Assembly (NCBI RefSeq): GCF_043290135.1
Contig: NC_134701.1
Coordinates: 32,143,501-32,207,500, forward strand
From: Rhipicephalus microplus
Taxonomy: Eukaryota; Arthropoda; Arachnida; Ixodida; Ixodidae
Length of the DNA stretch: 64,000 nucleotides
Direction: 5' to 3'
Of the stretch, positions 54,760 through 64,000 are shown one piece after another; position 1 is the stretch's first letter; every line of letters starts with the position of its first letter. The notes under the pieces were generated by a model, which was given only the letters and a program-made list of their open reading frames with translations, was not told the origin of the DNA and ran no database searches. Both the position numbers and the translations under genes were made by a program.

Positions 54760-56150
54760 GGCTCAAGGTGAGTATAATGCTTTTATACACTGATTGCTTT
54801 GTTGCAAAACAATAATAAAACATTTGTAAAACCTCACATCAACATTTCAATGTTGTCCTGAAATGAAAAAAAAGAAAAAAAAAAGCCATATGTTAATTGT
54901 TTTTACCTGAAAATTCTCGATATGAAAAGATTAATTATGGCTGTCATAAGATGTGTCGAAAATTAAAAAAAATTACTTGCCACTGCAAACTGCTTGGGGA
55001 ATGTGAAGTTCACGTATATTGGTATTACAGGTATGTGAATTGCTTTATATATTTCTCCCAGCGATAACACATGCAGCACAACACGCCATATACAGAAGTT
55101 TTTTTTTGCCTTTCAGGATAAAATATCTTTTTACTTGGGATAAATTTAGCAAATAATTGACAAGCCTGGCAACTAAGTACACGCGTATTGCCACGTGTGT
55201 TTTAATTTCTATAAAACCGGTTTCACCCACAAATACTCTAAGCAACACTAGGTGCAGCAGTTTTTCAGGAGCTTCATGATAACTTGATATCACATAGTTA
55301 AGTTTGTGGACAGGACGCGAATAGTCTAGTGCTTACGCAGCCACCAGCAATAACTCCAGAATTTTTAATGGCACTTGTATAAATGCTAATGCACTCTACT
55401 GCTTGTCAGATAATTGATGGCCGACGCACTGTTTACTACTATCAGGGCAGACTATGTATTGCTTGTAGTTTGGCTTTCCATAATTCAGGCAAATTTTCGC
55501 TGAAATAAAAAGTTTGGTCTCTGCCCCACCGTATACTGCAGTCTTCAGCATCATGACCACGTGACAATATTAGTTTTTATATCTCTCCACGAGGTGTTTA
55601 CATCCATGAATCCAGAAGGCTGAAATTTCATTTTTGAGAAATGCGCAGATGTACAACTGCAAAGTTATGAAGTCTAGCACTAACAGCTACCGTTTTTGTT
55701 TTATTGTGAATTCATTTGGGGAAGCACAGCAGTACACAAGTGCCACTGTTGATGGAGGCTATGTTACAAAACCCATTGATCCTTAAAGTAGCTTGCATCT
55801 CAAGCTGCCTAGCATGGTGTACGAGTGAAGGTTTCTAAACAAATTTCCAAATGAGGCAATTGTTGCGGATGATTGCGACCGGGCAACAACAAGCAGGAGA
55901 ACCTAAGAGAAAGAAAAATGGGAGGGCACGAGCGGTAGAAATAAACATGGACGTTCTTGGTATAGGGCTCTGGTCTTGAATAAAGGACAGCAATGACGTG
56001 CTGGTCACAATGGCCCGCTTGTGGTCCCCCATTTTCTCAGATTAGCAATGGGATGTAAAGAGCTCTTATAATTGCACAGCAGACACCATTAATGGACACC
56101 ATTATTGTTAAAGAACTGGTGCACAACTAATGGTTTAACAATTCACACAA
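54760..56150. other. AT-rich DNA, no gene recognised
   Basis: Nothing supported. Short ORFs only. Confidence 0.35.
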
Positions 56151-56159
56151 ATAAAAACA

Positions 56160-56757
56160 GTTCATTATCTTCCTTTGAGTCATAATGCTTTTTCACCTAC
56201 TCCGGCTCTTACTATCAGGAGCCACAGACATCTTTGTTCCACTAAGTTCACATTCTTGGGAGAACTCCTAGATGCTCATCTGAAGTAGTATCATCACATT
56301 TCAATTATAAGACAGAGGACAGGTCATGGTATCAGAACATTAATTAAAGAACGACCATGCTTCAACTTTGCTTAAGCTATACTACGCCATCATCCACAGT
56401 CATATTACCTACTGCATCATGTCATGGGCAAACAAATATCCATCTGATATCATCCCACTTCAACGTCTCCAAAACCAAGCCATTCGTATCCTAACATTCA
56501 GTACTCTATTCACCAGCGTGCCCCCGCTTCTTTAGCAAGATAGTGCACTAACAGTGTTTAATTTATTCAAACATACACAGGGGATTCTTGCATTTAAGTG
56601 TTTTAACACTTCCATAACAGCCAATGTCTTGTGAATATTTCAATTGGTAAACGCTAGTCCCACCAAGTTCGCCTCTAACAACAATTTTTTAGTACAACAT
56701 ACACCCAAAAATTACGGCAAACACACTACCATATTTGCTGCCATACATTGTTGGAAT
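56160..56757 (+). mobile_element. LINE ORF2 C-terminal remnant (+)
   Basis: Plus-strand reading FTFLGELLDAHL, then LYYAIIHSHITYCIMSWAN, LQRLQNQAIRIL and NYGKHTTIFAAIHCWN is the post-RT region of CR1/Rex-like LINEs (YxxLxHSHLxYGIxxWGN, LQNRALRxI). Stops and frameshifts are frequent. It is cut off by the tail of the next element. Confidence 0.7.
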
Positions 56758-57410
56758 TTATTTATTTATTTATACAATACTGCAGACCAATTTAATGGTC
56801 CAAGCAGGACGGGCAGAAAAAAAGAATGTTCACGCACATACAATGTAATGCAAAAAAAACAATGAAGCAACAAAACGCAGAATTCGCTTAGAACTACAAA
56901 ATAAACAAGCCACGGTAAAACCGACTTTTCGCACAAACATAGCAGGGTTTCCAATCCAAATAAAACTAGAAAATCACGCACAACTTCAAGAAACATTGCT
57001 AAAAACCCGATCGTCAGTAGTTAAAAGTTTCTAAAATGATCGTGTAGGGCTGTCATAAAATTTCCACTAAAAATTCTTTCTGGCAATTTATTCCAGTCAT
57101 CTACCGTGCGTGGAAAATATGAAAACTTGAAGGTATTTGTTCGGGCAAAGAATGGGGATAAACTGTGGCTATGTGTGTGTCGTGTTTTCCTCGTGGTGGC
57201 CGGACTAATGAATGGAGTGGGTGATAATCCAGTCTTACACTTAATTAGGGATACCATAAAAGCTAAGCGGGCAATTTGGTGTCTAATACCACTGTGCACT
57301 AAACAGTTGTCATTCAGTACGTTTAAGTAGATTTGAGATGTCTGGTGTATCACTAATTGAAGTCCCTTTTGTTCAATATTCTACCGCCATCTTTTTCATA
57401 GCCATGTATA
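56758..57410 (-). mobile_element. LINE 3' end (-) with (TAAA)n tail
   Basis: Minus-strand ORF 57353-57021 ends ...FPRTVDDWNKLPERIFSGNF...HDHFRNF, the usual CR1-type ORF2 terminus (RTVxxWNxLP). The 3' UTR ends TTAAATTGGTCTGCAGTATT, then GTATAAATAAATAAATAAA at 56758-56776. 5'-truncated near 57400. Confidence 0.78.
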
Positions 57411-57429
57411 ATTACTGAAGATTATTTTA

Positions 57430-59690
57430 TTACTATTTCAGCTGGATTTACATTGCAAGTTTGCCTTGTCTTTATTTCTATCATAATAACTTGCCACTTT
57501 TTTAGTTGCCATTTTTCTGTAGTTATCAACATGTATACTTTTCACAAGAGCCTTGAGCCTTTAAGCCTTGTGCTATGGGACCACCTTCTGTATATACTAA
57601 CCCATATTCATTTACGTATTTTGCAACACATAAACATTTTTGACCGACTGACCTTCATGGCCATAACACAGCAAAAGAATTGATAAAACAGACCGATTGC
57701 CTTACCCTATGGAATTTTATTAGTTTAAATTATCGCCAGCAAATTGCATTTCAATTCCAGGATTATGAACTTGCTAGAAATTGAATTCATTGCGCAGTGG
57801 AAAGTACATCCAGTCCTCGAAAAGTTGAAGCGGGTTCGACTTTGGTTTCACCTCTGATGACAGACAGTACTGTGGTGTAGCTGTGCTTGCAGATGACCTA
57901 ACAGACCAGATTTTGCTTGTTTTAGGCTAAGTGAAAGCGAAAACTTCCAGCACTACAACATGTGTTTGCGAATTTTTTTATTAAAAGTAAATATGAAGTC
58001 TTCATGGGAGTAGGTTTGCTCTGGAAATTCATGGATTAATTTTACATTTTCAAATGTTAGCAAAGGTTATGCTGCCCAACAGTTTCTTGTCAAGCAGAAT
58101 GAGAAATTATGTATACTAAACGCCTTAAGAAAAAGTCCACAAAGGCGGATGCTGTCCTTGTTGCAGTGCTCGTCCACACTGAGCCGAGCAGCAGTACGCG
58201 GCAGCATTCCAGCTCCATTCACTGATCCACATTGCTTCAGGGGCCAGCCTAGAAGTAGCAGAGGATAAAACAAAATGGTTAAAAATTTTGAGTTGAGCAA
58301 CCTGCTGTCTAGCGACATTTACAATTCTTTTTTAGGACAGTTGCATGCGAAGTAGTCTGCACGTGTAGGTGTGTCAACATCACAGAGCAAGTCACAGAGA
58401 TGGCATAACATTGAGTACAAAACCGACAGCTGCACAAGTGGCTAAATAAAAGACTGAACGCAAGGAATGGAAGCAGAGAGAGGTTTGCATTGTCAAAAAA
58501 TCATGTGACGTAATTCCGTATTTAGTCTACTAGAGTGCTCTACTATTCAAGCTGAATACACAGGAATCACAATAGTGAATAGGAGCGATACTCTGATAGC
58601 GAGATCAAAAACTGCCAAGTAGTTTCTAACTTTGTGTGGTTGGTTGCCACAGCTACACGTTTAACAAAGCGACAGTGAATTGCACGACAACAAAGAAAGA
58701 AGCACCGGCCATCCTAAAGACACCCAGAAGCTTCCTCGAAATACGGTGGTGCAGTATCTGTATTGGGGATCCACTAGCTTATGTGTAAAACAGTAAATGC
58801 TGTCAAGCTTTGAGAAGAAACTGAAGCTTTAAAACTGACACAAGCAGGATTGATCACAGTGCCATCCATACTAATTAAAATATTCAATCTCTATCTTAGC
58901 TGCTGTCATTTGGGTGGTCATGACAGCATCCAGTGGACATACATGAAGCTAACCAAGCAGTTCACATGATCTGCCATAAAAGAAGAAACAACAAGGTAAT
59001 CATATTGCTACGTAGCTATCGCTTGAAGGGTGAGCCATTCTGTGATCAGAAGACGACGAAGGGGACTGGTTTGCTCTCTCTGTGTACTGCGTTCCGATTT
59101 TATCGGTGTAAATACGCTGCCAAACAGTCATGTCCCGTCTCATTTTACATAACAATATCATGAGTGCCAGATGAATTAAGTAAAGTTTAGGCAGCTGACT
59201 CAACATATGGTACAATCAAAACACATTTTGCACCATTGGAGGTCACTCACATGGGCTTAGGAGAATTTTGTAAAAAAAATCCAAAGGTTATGGCTTGTAA
59301 AAGGTTGGTGGCAGCAAAAGCAGAAAAGGCCATACCAACAATCTAATTTCCTTTCTAAACTAAAGGATGCCTAACAAAAAGTCAGTATTAGTGAGACAGT
59401 GAACCAGATTCACTGAGTCATCAACCCAATAGACGGGTAAATCAACAGCGAATTGCGCTCAGGTTTACGGCTGCATGTCGTTCACAGTTATTGGGCTACC
59501 TAAGCCAGCTAATTAAGACATATTGTAATACTTAAGCATCTGTCCCGACTTTACAGAAGGATGGAAGAGCTGCCTTTAAATGACGTAGCTCATCGTGCAC
59601 AGCCCTAAAAAACATCTCTTGGGTGCACACTTCTTATGTATTTTTACATGCTGCAGCCTCAATGAAGCTATTGCAGGAGTGGGAAAAAAA
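57430..59690. other. AT-rich DNA, no gene recognised
   Basis: No supported feature; a (GGA)n run begins at about 59690. Confidence 0.35.
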
Positions 59691-60080
59691 CAAGGAGGAG
59701 GAGGAGGAATATATGTTTATTCTCGAAAAGGTGTAGTGGTGTAGGTTCCGCGTTCACTTTTGGCGGGAGGTCTCCTCATTCCAGGAAACCTCTGGCCTTC
59801 GCTGCCTCCTTGGCCCTTGCGACGAGACGTCGTTGTTGGTCCAGGTCCTCCAAGGCGAGCTTGGCCTCCCACGTTTCGAGAAGGTGTTCGTTTTCTTTAC
59901 CAGTGTTGCGAAAGAGGAGGACGGGACGGCGGACAACGTGGTCGTGTCGTTCTCTCGCCACATTATTATCCAAGGCGATTTGCCGAAGCGGAGCGGCAGC
60001 AGCTGCAGCGTCCAAACCGCCAGGTCAGAAGCTCGTTCTCTCCTCGCGCCGCTCGAGCTATGCATGAGCTCAAGAGAGGT
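59690..60080 (-). mobile_element. Probable LINE 3' end (I/R1-like) with (CCT)n tail
   Basis: Minus-strand ORF ending LETWEAKLALEDLDQQRRLV and ...KARGFLE-stop (59776) resembles the last residues of I/R1-type ORF2 proteins (WExxLxxxdxxxQxxLVxrAxxAAxxxGL). It is followed by a short UTR, GAATAAACATATATTCCTCC and a CCT repeat tail. An alternative is that this is part of the LTR of the neighbouring Gypsy element. Confidence 0.5.
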
Positions 60081-60164
60081 GTGGCGTGGTGGCTATGCCA
60101 ATGGTGATGATGATGAATGTCGATGATGATGTAGCTGGGCGCTACAAAAGTATGCCATAGAGAG

Positions 60165-60179
60165 CCCCCCCCCCCCCCC
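60165..60179. repeat. Poly-C/poly-G run
   Basis: Fifteen C's on the + strand; on the Gypsy sense strand a G-run placed where a polypurine tract would be. Confidence 0.9.
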
Positions 60180-60218
60180 TGCAGACATGTGGCCGTGGGC
60201 ACTTGAAGAAAAAAAAGA

Positions 60219-61200
60219 TCAGACGGAGCTTGTCAGAATGGGTGCCTGCTTGATCTTTTTAGTGCTGATTGTGTCTTCATGCCCATTACGCAGGATTGTA
60301 AAATCAAGTTCAGAACGCTTGATGACTAGGAAAGGACCGTCATAGCGAGGCTGAAAAACACAGCAAGACGCATTGACACGAACAAAAACGTGTGAAGATG
60401 TCTGTAGGTTTGCCAGCAGAAAAACGTCGTTCTTAGTGAGCTGAAGTTGGTGATGGTCGCAAGTTTCGCATGAAGACCTGCAGACGCTGGACGAAAGAAG
60501 ATCGATTCGAAACACTCTGCGTAGTAACGGGGCTGACGAGGTCACCAGGTAAACGGAGTGTGCAGCCATAAACCATCTCGGCTACAGAGCAGGCAAGTTC
60601 TGGCCAAAGTGTTGAACGCAGGCCGAGAAGCATGGTGGGGAGGTGTGATACCTAAACTTCGGCATGAGGCTGTGAGGCGAGTACTGCTTTTAGATGGCGG
60701 TGGAGTCTCTCCACTAAGCCATTTGATGCTGGATGATACGCAGTTGTGCGAATACGCGCACAACCCAGTAGAGATGTGACAGATGTGAAAAGCGCTGACT
60801 GAAACTGTCTGCCTAGATCAGTGGTCATCGTTGATTGTACACCGAAACGGCTAATCCAGGTAGCAAGAAAGGTACAAGCAACTGTTTCTGCCATGAAGTC
60901 AGACATTGGAGCTGCTTCAGGCCACCTAGTGTACCTGTCAATACACGTAAGCAAATACGTATTTCCCCGACATGGAGGTAATGGCCCGACAATTTCCAAA
61001 TGAATGGTGTCGAAACGTGCATCAGGGAGAGGGAATTTTCTCCATGGAAGCTTGGTGTGCCGTTGCACGTCGATACGCTGACGATATGCTCTGCAAGTGC
61101 GAACCCAGTAACGATTGTTAGCGCGTATGCGCGGCCAGACATAGCGTTCAGTGACTAGATGTTGCGTAGCTCTTACGCCTGGATGGCAGATGGAGTGGAG
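60219..61200 (-). pseudogene. Gypsy integrase
   Basis: An N-terminal zinc-finger relic (CHPGVRAT...WVRTCRAY, about 61190-61085; the final Cys reads Tyr), then the catalytic core [10 protein letters not shown] (first Asp), TTDLGRQF (second Asp) and [17 protein letters not shown] (Glu), and a C-terminal GPY/F-like RYDGPFLVIKR (about 60345-60310). Frames change near 60645 and 60569. It would insert the element's cDNA into host DNA; the breaks make this copy inactive. Confidence 0.87.
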
Positions 61201-62990
61201 GGTGTCAAAAACAGCACGACGAAGCTGTGAAGGAACATAGATACGAGTGCAGTTGGGTGAAAAATCGCACCAGAGCGTAACGTCGTCGTCGAGAAAGTTG
61301 ACTTGTTCCAGTCGGAGGGAAGTAGAAGATCGGAGTCATGGAAGCTCATCGTCTAATGCTTGTGCCTCCGTGAGCGAGGACAATGAAAGGTCAGTGGTAC
61401 CTGTCGTGGCATTGATGGTAATACGACTGAGAGCGTCCGCTGCACTGTTAAAGCTGCCTTTTACATAACGTATAATGTGGTGAATTCGGCAATGAAAGCA
61501 AGGTGTCGAAGTTCTCTATGAGTGTGCGTGGCACTGCAGGAACGTAAAGCTGAAACAAGGGTCTTGTGAATCGGTCAGAATGGCAAATTGTCGCCCTTCA
61601 AGGAAGTACCTGAAATGCTTCATCGCAAGGTAGGCCGCGAGGAGCTCCCGTCCGAAAGTACTATATTGGCGCTCAGTGTCGCGTAACTTGCGGGAAAAGA
61701 AGGAAATTGGAGCCCATTCACCATTGATCCATTGATGAAGAGTGGCCCCAACTGCTTCTGAAGAAACGTTCACCATGAGGCTAGTGGGAGCAGTTGGTGA
61801 AGGGTGGTGCAGGAGGGTGGCCTGGGCGAGCTTGGTTTTAACGGCGGCAAAAGCTTGATCCGCGACCGTGTCCCAGGGAAGTGCGGCTGACTTGGCTTGC
61901 GAAGTCGAGAGTAGTGCTTCCAGAGGCTGCAGCAGTGTAGAGCACGTAGGGATGAAGCGGCGACAAAAATTGGCGAGTCTTAGAAAACGTCGTAGACTCC
62001 GTATGGACGTGGGAGGCGGGTACTCGAGGATAGCTTGAACCTTGTCAGGTAGGGGAGTGATGCCATCTTCAGTGATCTGATGTCCGAGGACTGCTGTCTC
62101 CGAGACTCCAAACTGACACTTTTCTACATTGATGACAAGGTCGTAATCACGCAGTCGAGTGAAAAACTGACGTAGATGTGCCTTGTGCGTTTCAGCGTCC
62201 TTGCTGGCAACGAGAAGATCGTCGATATAGGCGAAACAAAACCGCAAGCCTCTTGTGACTTCGTCTATAAAACGATTAAATGACTGAGCTGCATTTCCCA
62301 AACCGAAAGGCATCCGTAAATACTCATATAGCCCAAATGGGGTAATTATTGCAGTATTAGAAATGTCAGAAGGCTCAACGGGGATCTGGTAATAAGCTTT
62401 CACAAGATCAATCTTCGAGTATACAGTTGTGCCGGTTAAAAAGGCAGTACAGTCCTGAATATTGGGTAACGGGTATCCATCTGGAACGGTGACTGCATTG
62501 ATAGCTTGATAATCACCACAGGGCTGCCAGTCATTGTTCTTCTTAATTGATTGATTTATATGTAGGATTAAACGTCCCGAAACCACCATTTAATTATGAG
62601 AGACGCCTCTTCTTGGGAACCATGTGTAGCGCCGAGGACCACGAGCTTGATGACGGACGAATGATTTGCAACTGTAACATATGCTCAAACCGTTGCCAGC
62701 AATTCGAAGTTTATCAGGGCCAAGTCGGCGAGGGCGGCAGTGAACCGGTGGGCCTGTGGTAACGATGCAGTGGGTCACAGTGTGCTTGGGGGTCTTATTC
62801 ATGGGAGACTCCAGAAACTCGTTGAGCAGTGCTGTATATGGTGACGTGGGCGGTTTCACGAAAGTGGGGTTTAGGGCCGTAGCACGTGACAGAAAACCAT
62901 TGACCGATAGGCCGGTAAAGCTACGTACCAGGCGACAGCGGTTCATATCCACGAGAAGATGAAAATGCCTTAAGAAATCGGCGCCTAAGA
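61201..62990 (-). pseudogene. Gypsy reverse transcriptase-RNase H
   Basis: RT begins near TTGPPVHCRPRRLGPDKL (about 62765), is interrupted by a SINE fragment (62545-62608), then resumes NNDWQPCGDYQAIN, KIDLVKAYYQIPV, FGLYEYLRMPFGL, CFAYIDDLLVASK (catalytic YIDD) and VLGHQITEDG. RNase H: SLMVNVSSEAVGATLHQW (the usual first Asp in VDASxxAxG reads Asn), ERQYSTFGRELLAAY and FAILTDSQ, after which the frame shifts (about 61560); RYVKGSFNSAADALSR continues in another frame. Confidence 0.9.
62545..62608 (-). repeat. Ruka SINE 3' fragment inserted in Gypsy pol
   Basis: 64 bp matching the complement of the SINE 3' end (TGATTGATTTATATGTAGG...CCATTTAATTATGAGAGACG) flanked by CTTCTT on both sides (62539-62544 and 62609-62614). 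On the minus strand it splits a VPKK|NNDW block of RT. Confidence 0.8.
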
Positions 62991-63360
62991 TTACGTAGCG
63001 TATGTCTGCTATCAAAGTAACCACTGCAGTTTCCTCTTAAGACCGATATCAAGGGTCACAGACTTCTGTCCGTAAATTACGGTGACCAAAGAATTGATCG
63101 CTTGTAAAGGAGTTGACTTCTCGCGAAGATGTCGGTCAGTTTTGGACGCTGGAATTTTGCTGACTTCTGCTCCAGTGTCCACCAGCAAGCGCAGACCTGT
63201 GGTTCTGTCAGTGATGTAGAAGAGGCGGCTTGATGCTTGGCCTTGATCGCCCGCCACTGTTATTGACGATCGGCCGGAGCGTTTCCCATGCGCCATAAGC
63301 ATGGAGGCACACATCTGCGAGCCGCGGCACGAAAACGCCGGTGATAATAGCACGTGTTCT
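62991..63360 (-). pseudogene. Gypsy aspartic protease
   Basis: Minus strand RLLVDTGAEVSKIPAS (DTG catalytic motif, about 63190-63145), followed in a shifted frame by VILGADFLRHF (about 62990-62955), the second retropepsin signature (ILGxDFL). The frame breaks near 63040. Confidence 0.85.
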
Positions 63361-63533
63361 GCGTTGAAGAGCAGTGGTCGGGCTGGTGGAGGGGCCGTTG
63401 CGGAGCAGCCGACGTGAGAGATGGTCGATGTGGACGAGGCTGGTCATTTAAGTTGCGAGTGCTCAGCAATTGCAGACGCAAGTTGGCGACTTCAGCTGCG
63501 AGATCTTTTACCATTTCTTAACGGAGATCTGCT

Positions 63534-64000
63534 TCAGAAATCGGAGAGGTGTGGGCAGCGTTGGTGACTGTCGGAGCAACTACCATCATCATCGGCCATT
63601 TCTGCGAGCTCCGACAGCGGATTATCCTGAGCTGGGACAAGAGCCATTCGCATGGTAGGTGGAAGACGCTGTAGAAACAACTCACGTAGTATGGATGTTT
63701 CCGAGCCGTCCGGCTGGTCCCCAAGCAGGTGCTGCAGGTGACGTAGAAACTGTGTGGGACGGTGGTCCCCGAGCTCTTCGTTGCACAGAAGTTGCTGGAT
63801 GTGCCGATGCTCAGGCGGAATGAGTCGGTGAAGAAGAGCCTGTTTGACTATCGTATATGGAGGCAGGCCCACGAGGATGTCGCGTATTTCGGCCATTGCC
63901 TGTGGCGGCAACGCTTCAACGAGGAGCTCATGCTTGCGAACTTCTGACGTGATGCGATGAATGCGGAACTTGTTCTCGACTTGAATAAACCATAAGGAGG
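63534..64000 (-). pseudogene. Gypsy gag, C-terminal part (open at window edge)
   Basis: Minus-strand reading from the right edge: WFIQVENKFRIHRI, VEALPPQAMAEIRDIL, LLHRLIPPEHRHIQQLL, GDHRPTQFLRHLQ, LRELFLQRLPPTMRMAL, the usual Ty3/Gypsy Gag capsid order. It ends at 63534 near a break before the protease. The N-terminus is outside the window. No CCHC knuckle was seen. Confidence 0.85.

Larger units (their letters stand above)
60081..64000 (-). mobile_element. Ty3/Gypsy LTR retrotransposon, partial and decayed
   Basis: Minus strand in the order gag, protease, reverse transcriptase, RNase H, integrase, then a 15-G run (60179-60165) that could be the polypurine tract, with TGTAGC...GCTACA (about 60142) as a possible LTR start. 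The 5' LTR and the beginning of gag lie beyond the right edge. Protease, RT and integrase are in different frames, and a SINE fragment sits in pol. Order and motifs are those of Ty3/Gypsy; no envelope-like ORF is seen. Confidence 0.9.

Noticed and set aside
60626..60655. Fifth copy of motif 1 (GGTGGGGAGGTGTGA)
   Set aside because: Only the second half matches, and it lies in Gypsy integrase sequence; likely chance.

Overview
This looks like nuclear DNA of a hard tick (Ixodida, probably a metastriate such as Rhipicephalus or a close relative). The main evidence is a complete tRNA-derived SINE of the tick 'Ruka' type (5495-5738) with perfect target-site duplications, plus scattered 3' fragments of the same SINE. 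Spliceosomal introns, long AT-rich intergenic DNA and dense non-LTR, Penelope, Ty3/Gypsy and P-type transposon remains also fit. I see no bacterial genes, CRISPR array, rRNA or stand-alone tRNA gene, and no host gene that I can name.

Layout. 1-1037: 5'-truncated minus-strand copy of LINE family A. About 1.5-6.1 kb: decayed P-element/THAP9-like transposase gene (P1), + strand, with visible exons and introns; three younger insertions lie in it (a 154-bp hairpin element, a 1.6-kb element with terminal inverted repeats, and the SINE). 7.2-8.3 kb: RTE-clade LINE remnant (-). 8.3-17 kb: mostly unique AT-rich DNA with one hAT-like MITE, one hairpin element and a few unlinked candidate host exons. 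17.5-19.4 kb: a second RTE remnant (+). 20.1-21.1 kb: Penelope-like reverse transcriptase remnant. 23.5-25.4 kb: dispersed repeat R beside the C-terminal part of a second P-type transposase (P2). 26.0-31.25 kb: nearly complete LINE A copy 1, ending in a 340-bp (CATC)n tail. 32.85-33.9 kb: a third P-type gene (P3, -) with the THAP region joined directly to the C-terminal region. 35.5-36.3 and 51.3-52.2 kb: two inverted copies of an 864-bp TIR transposon. 37.4-42.3 kb: LINE A copy 2. 45.4-50.0 kb: an apparently intact LINE (family B, -) with promoter-like 300-bp tandem units, a 2A motif, ORF1 and an 898-codon ORF2. 56-57.4 kb: two further LINE 3' fragments. 59.7-64 kb: a Ty3/Gypsy element (-) running off the window, with a probable LINE 3' end beyond it.

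How the parts relate. Nothing here reads as a host pathway; the biology is that of mobile elements and their parasites. LINE A pairs an SGNH-esterase-like ORF1 with an AP endonuclease/reverse transcriptase ORF2. LINE B puts a 2A ribosome-skipping motif before its RNA-binding ORF1, and ORF1 and ORF2 lie in one frame separated by a single UGA. The P-type set includes a Drosophila-KP-like internal deletion. Five short 'snapback' elements share one end sequence and have 9-12-bp target duplications, but each carries its own private inverted repeat; these are the least explained objects in the window.
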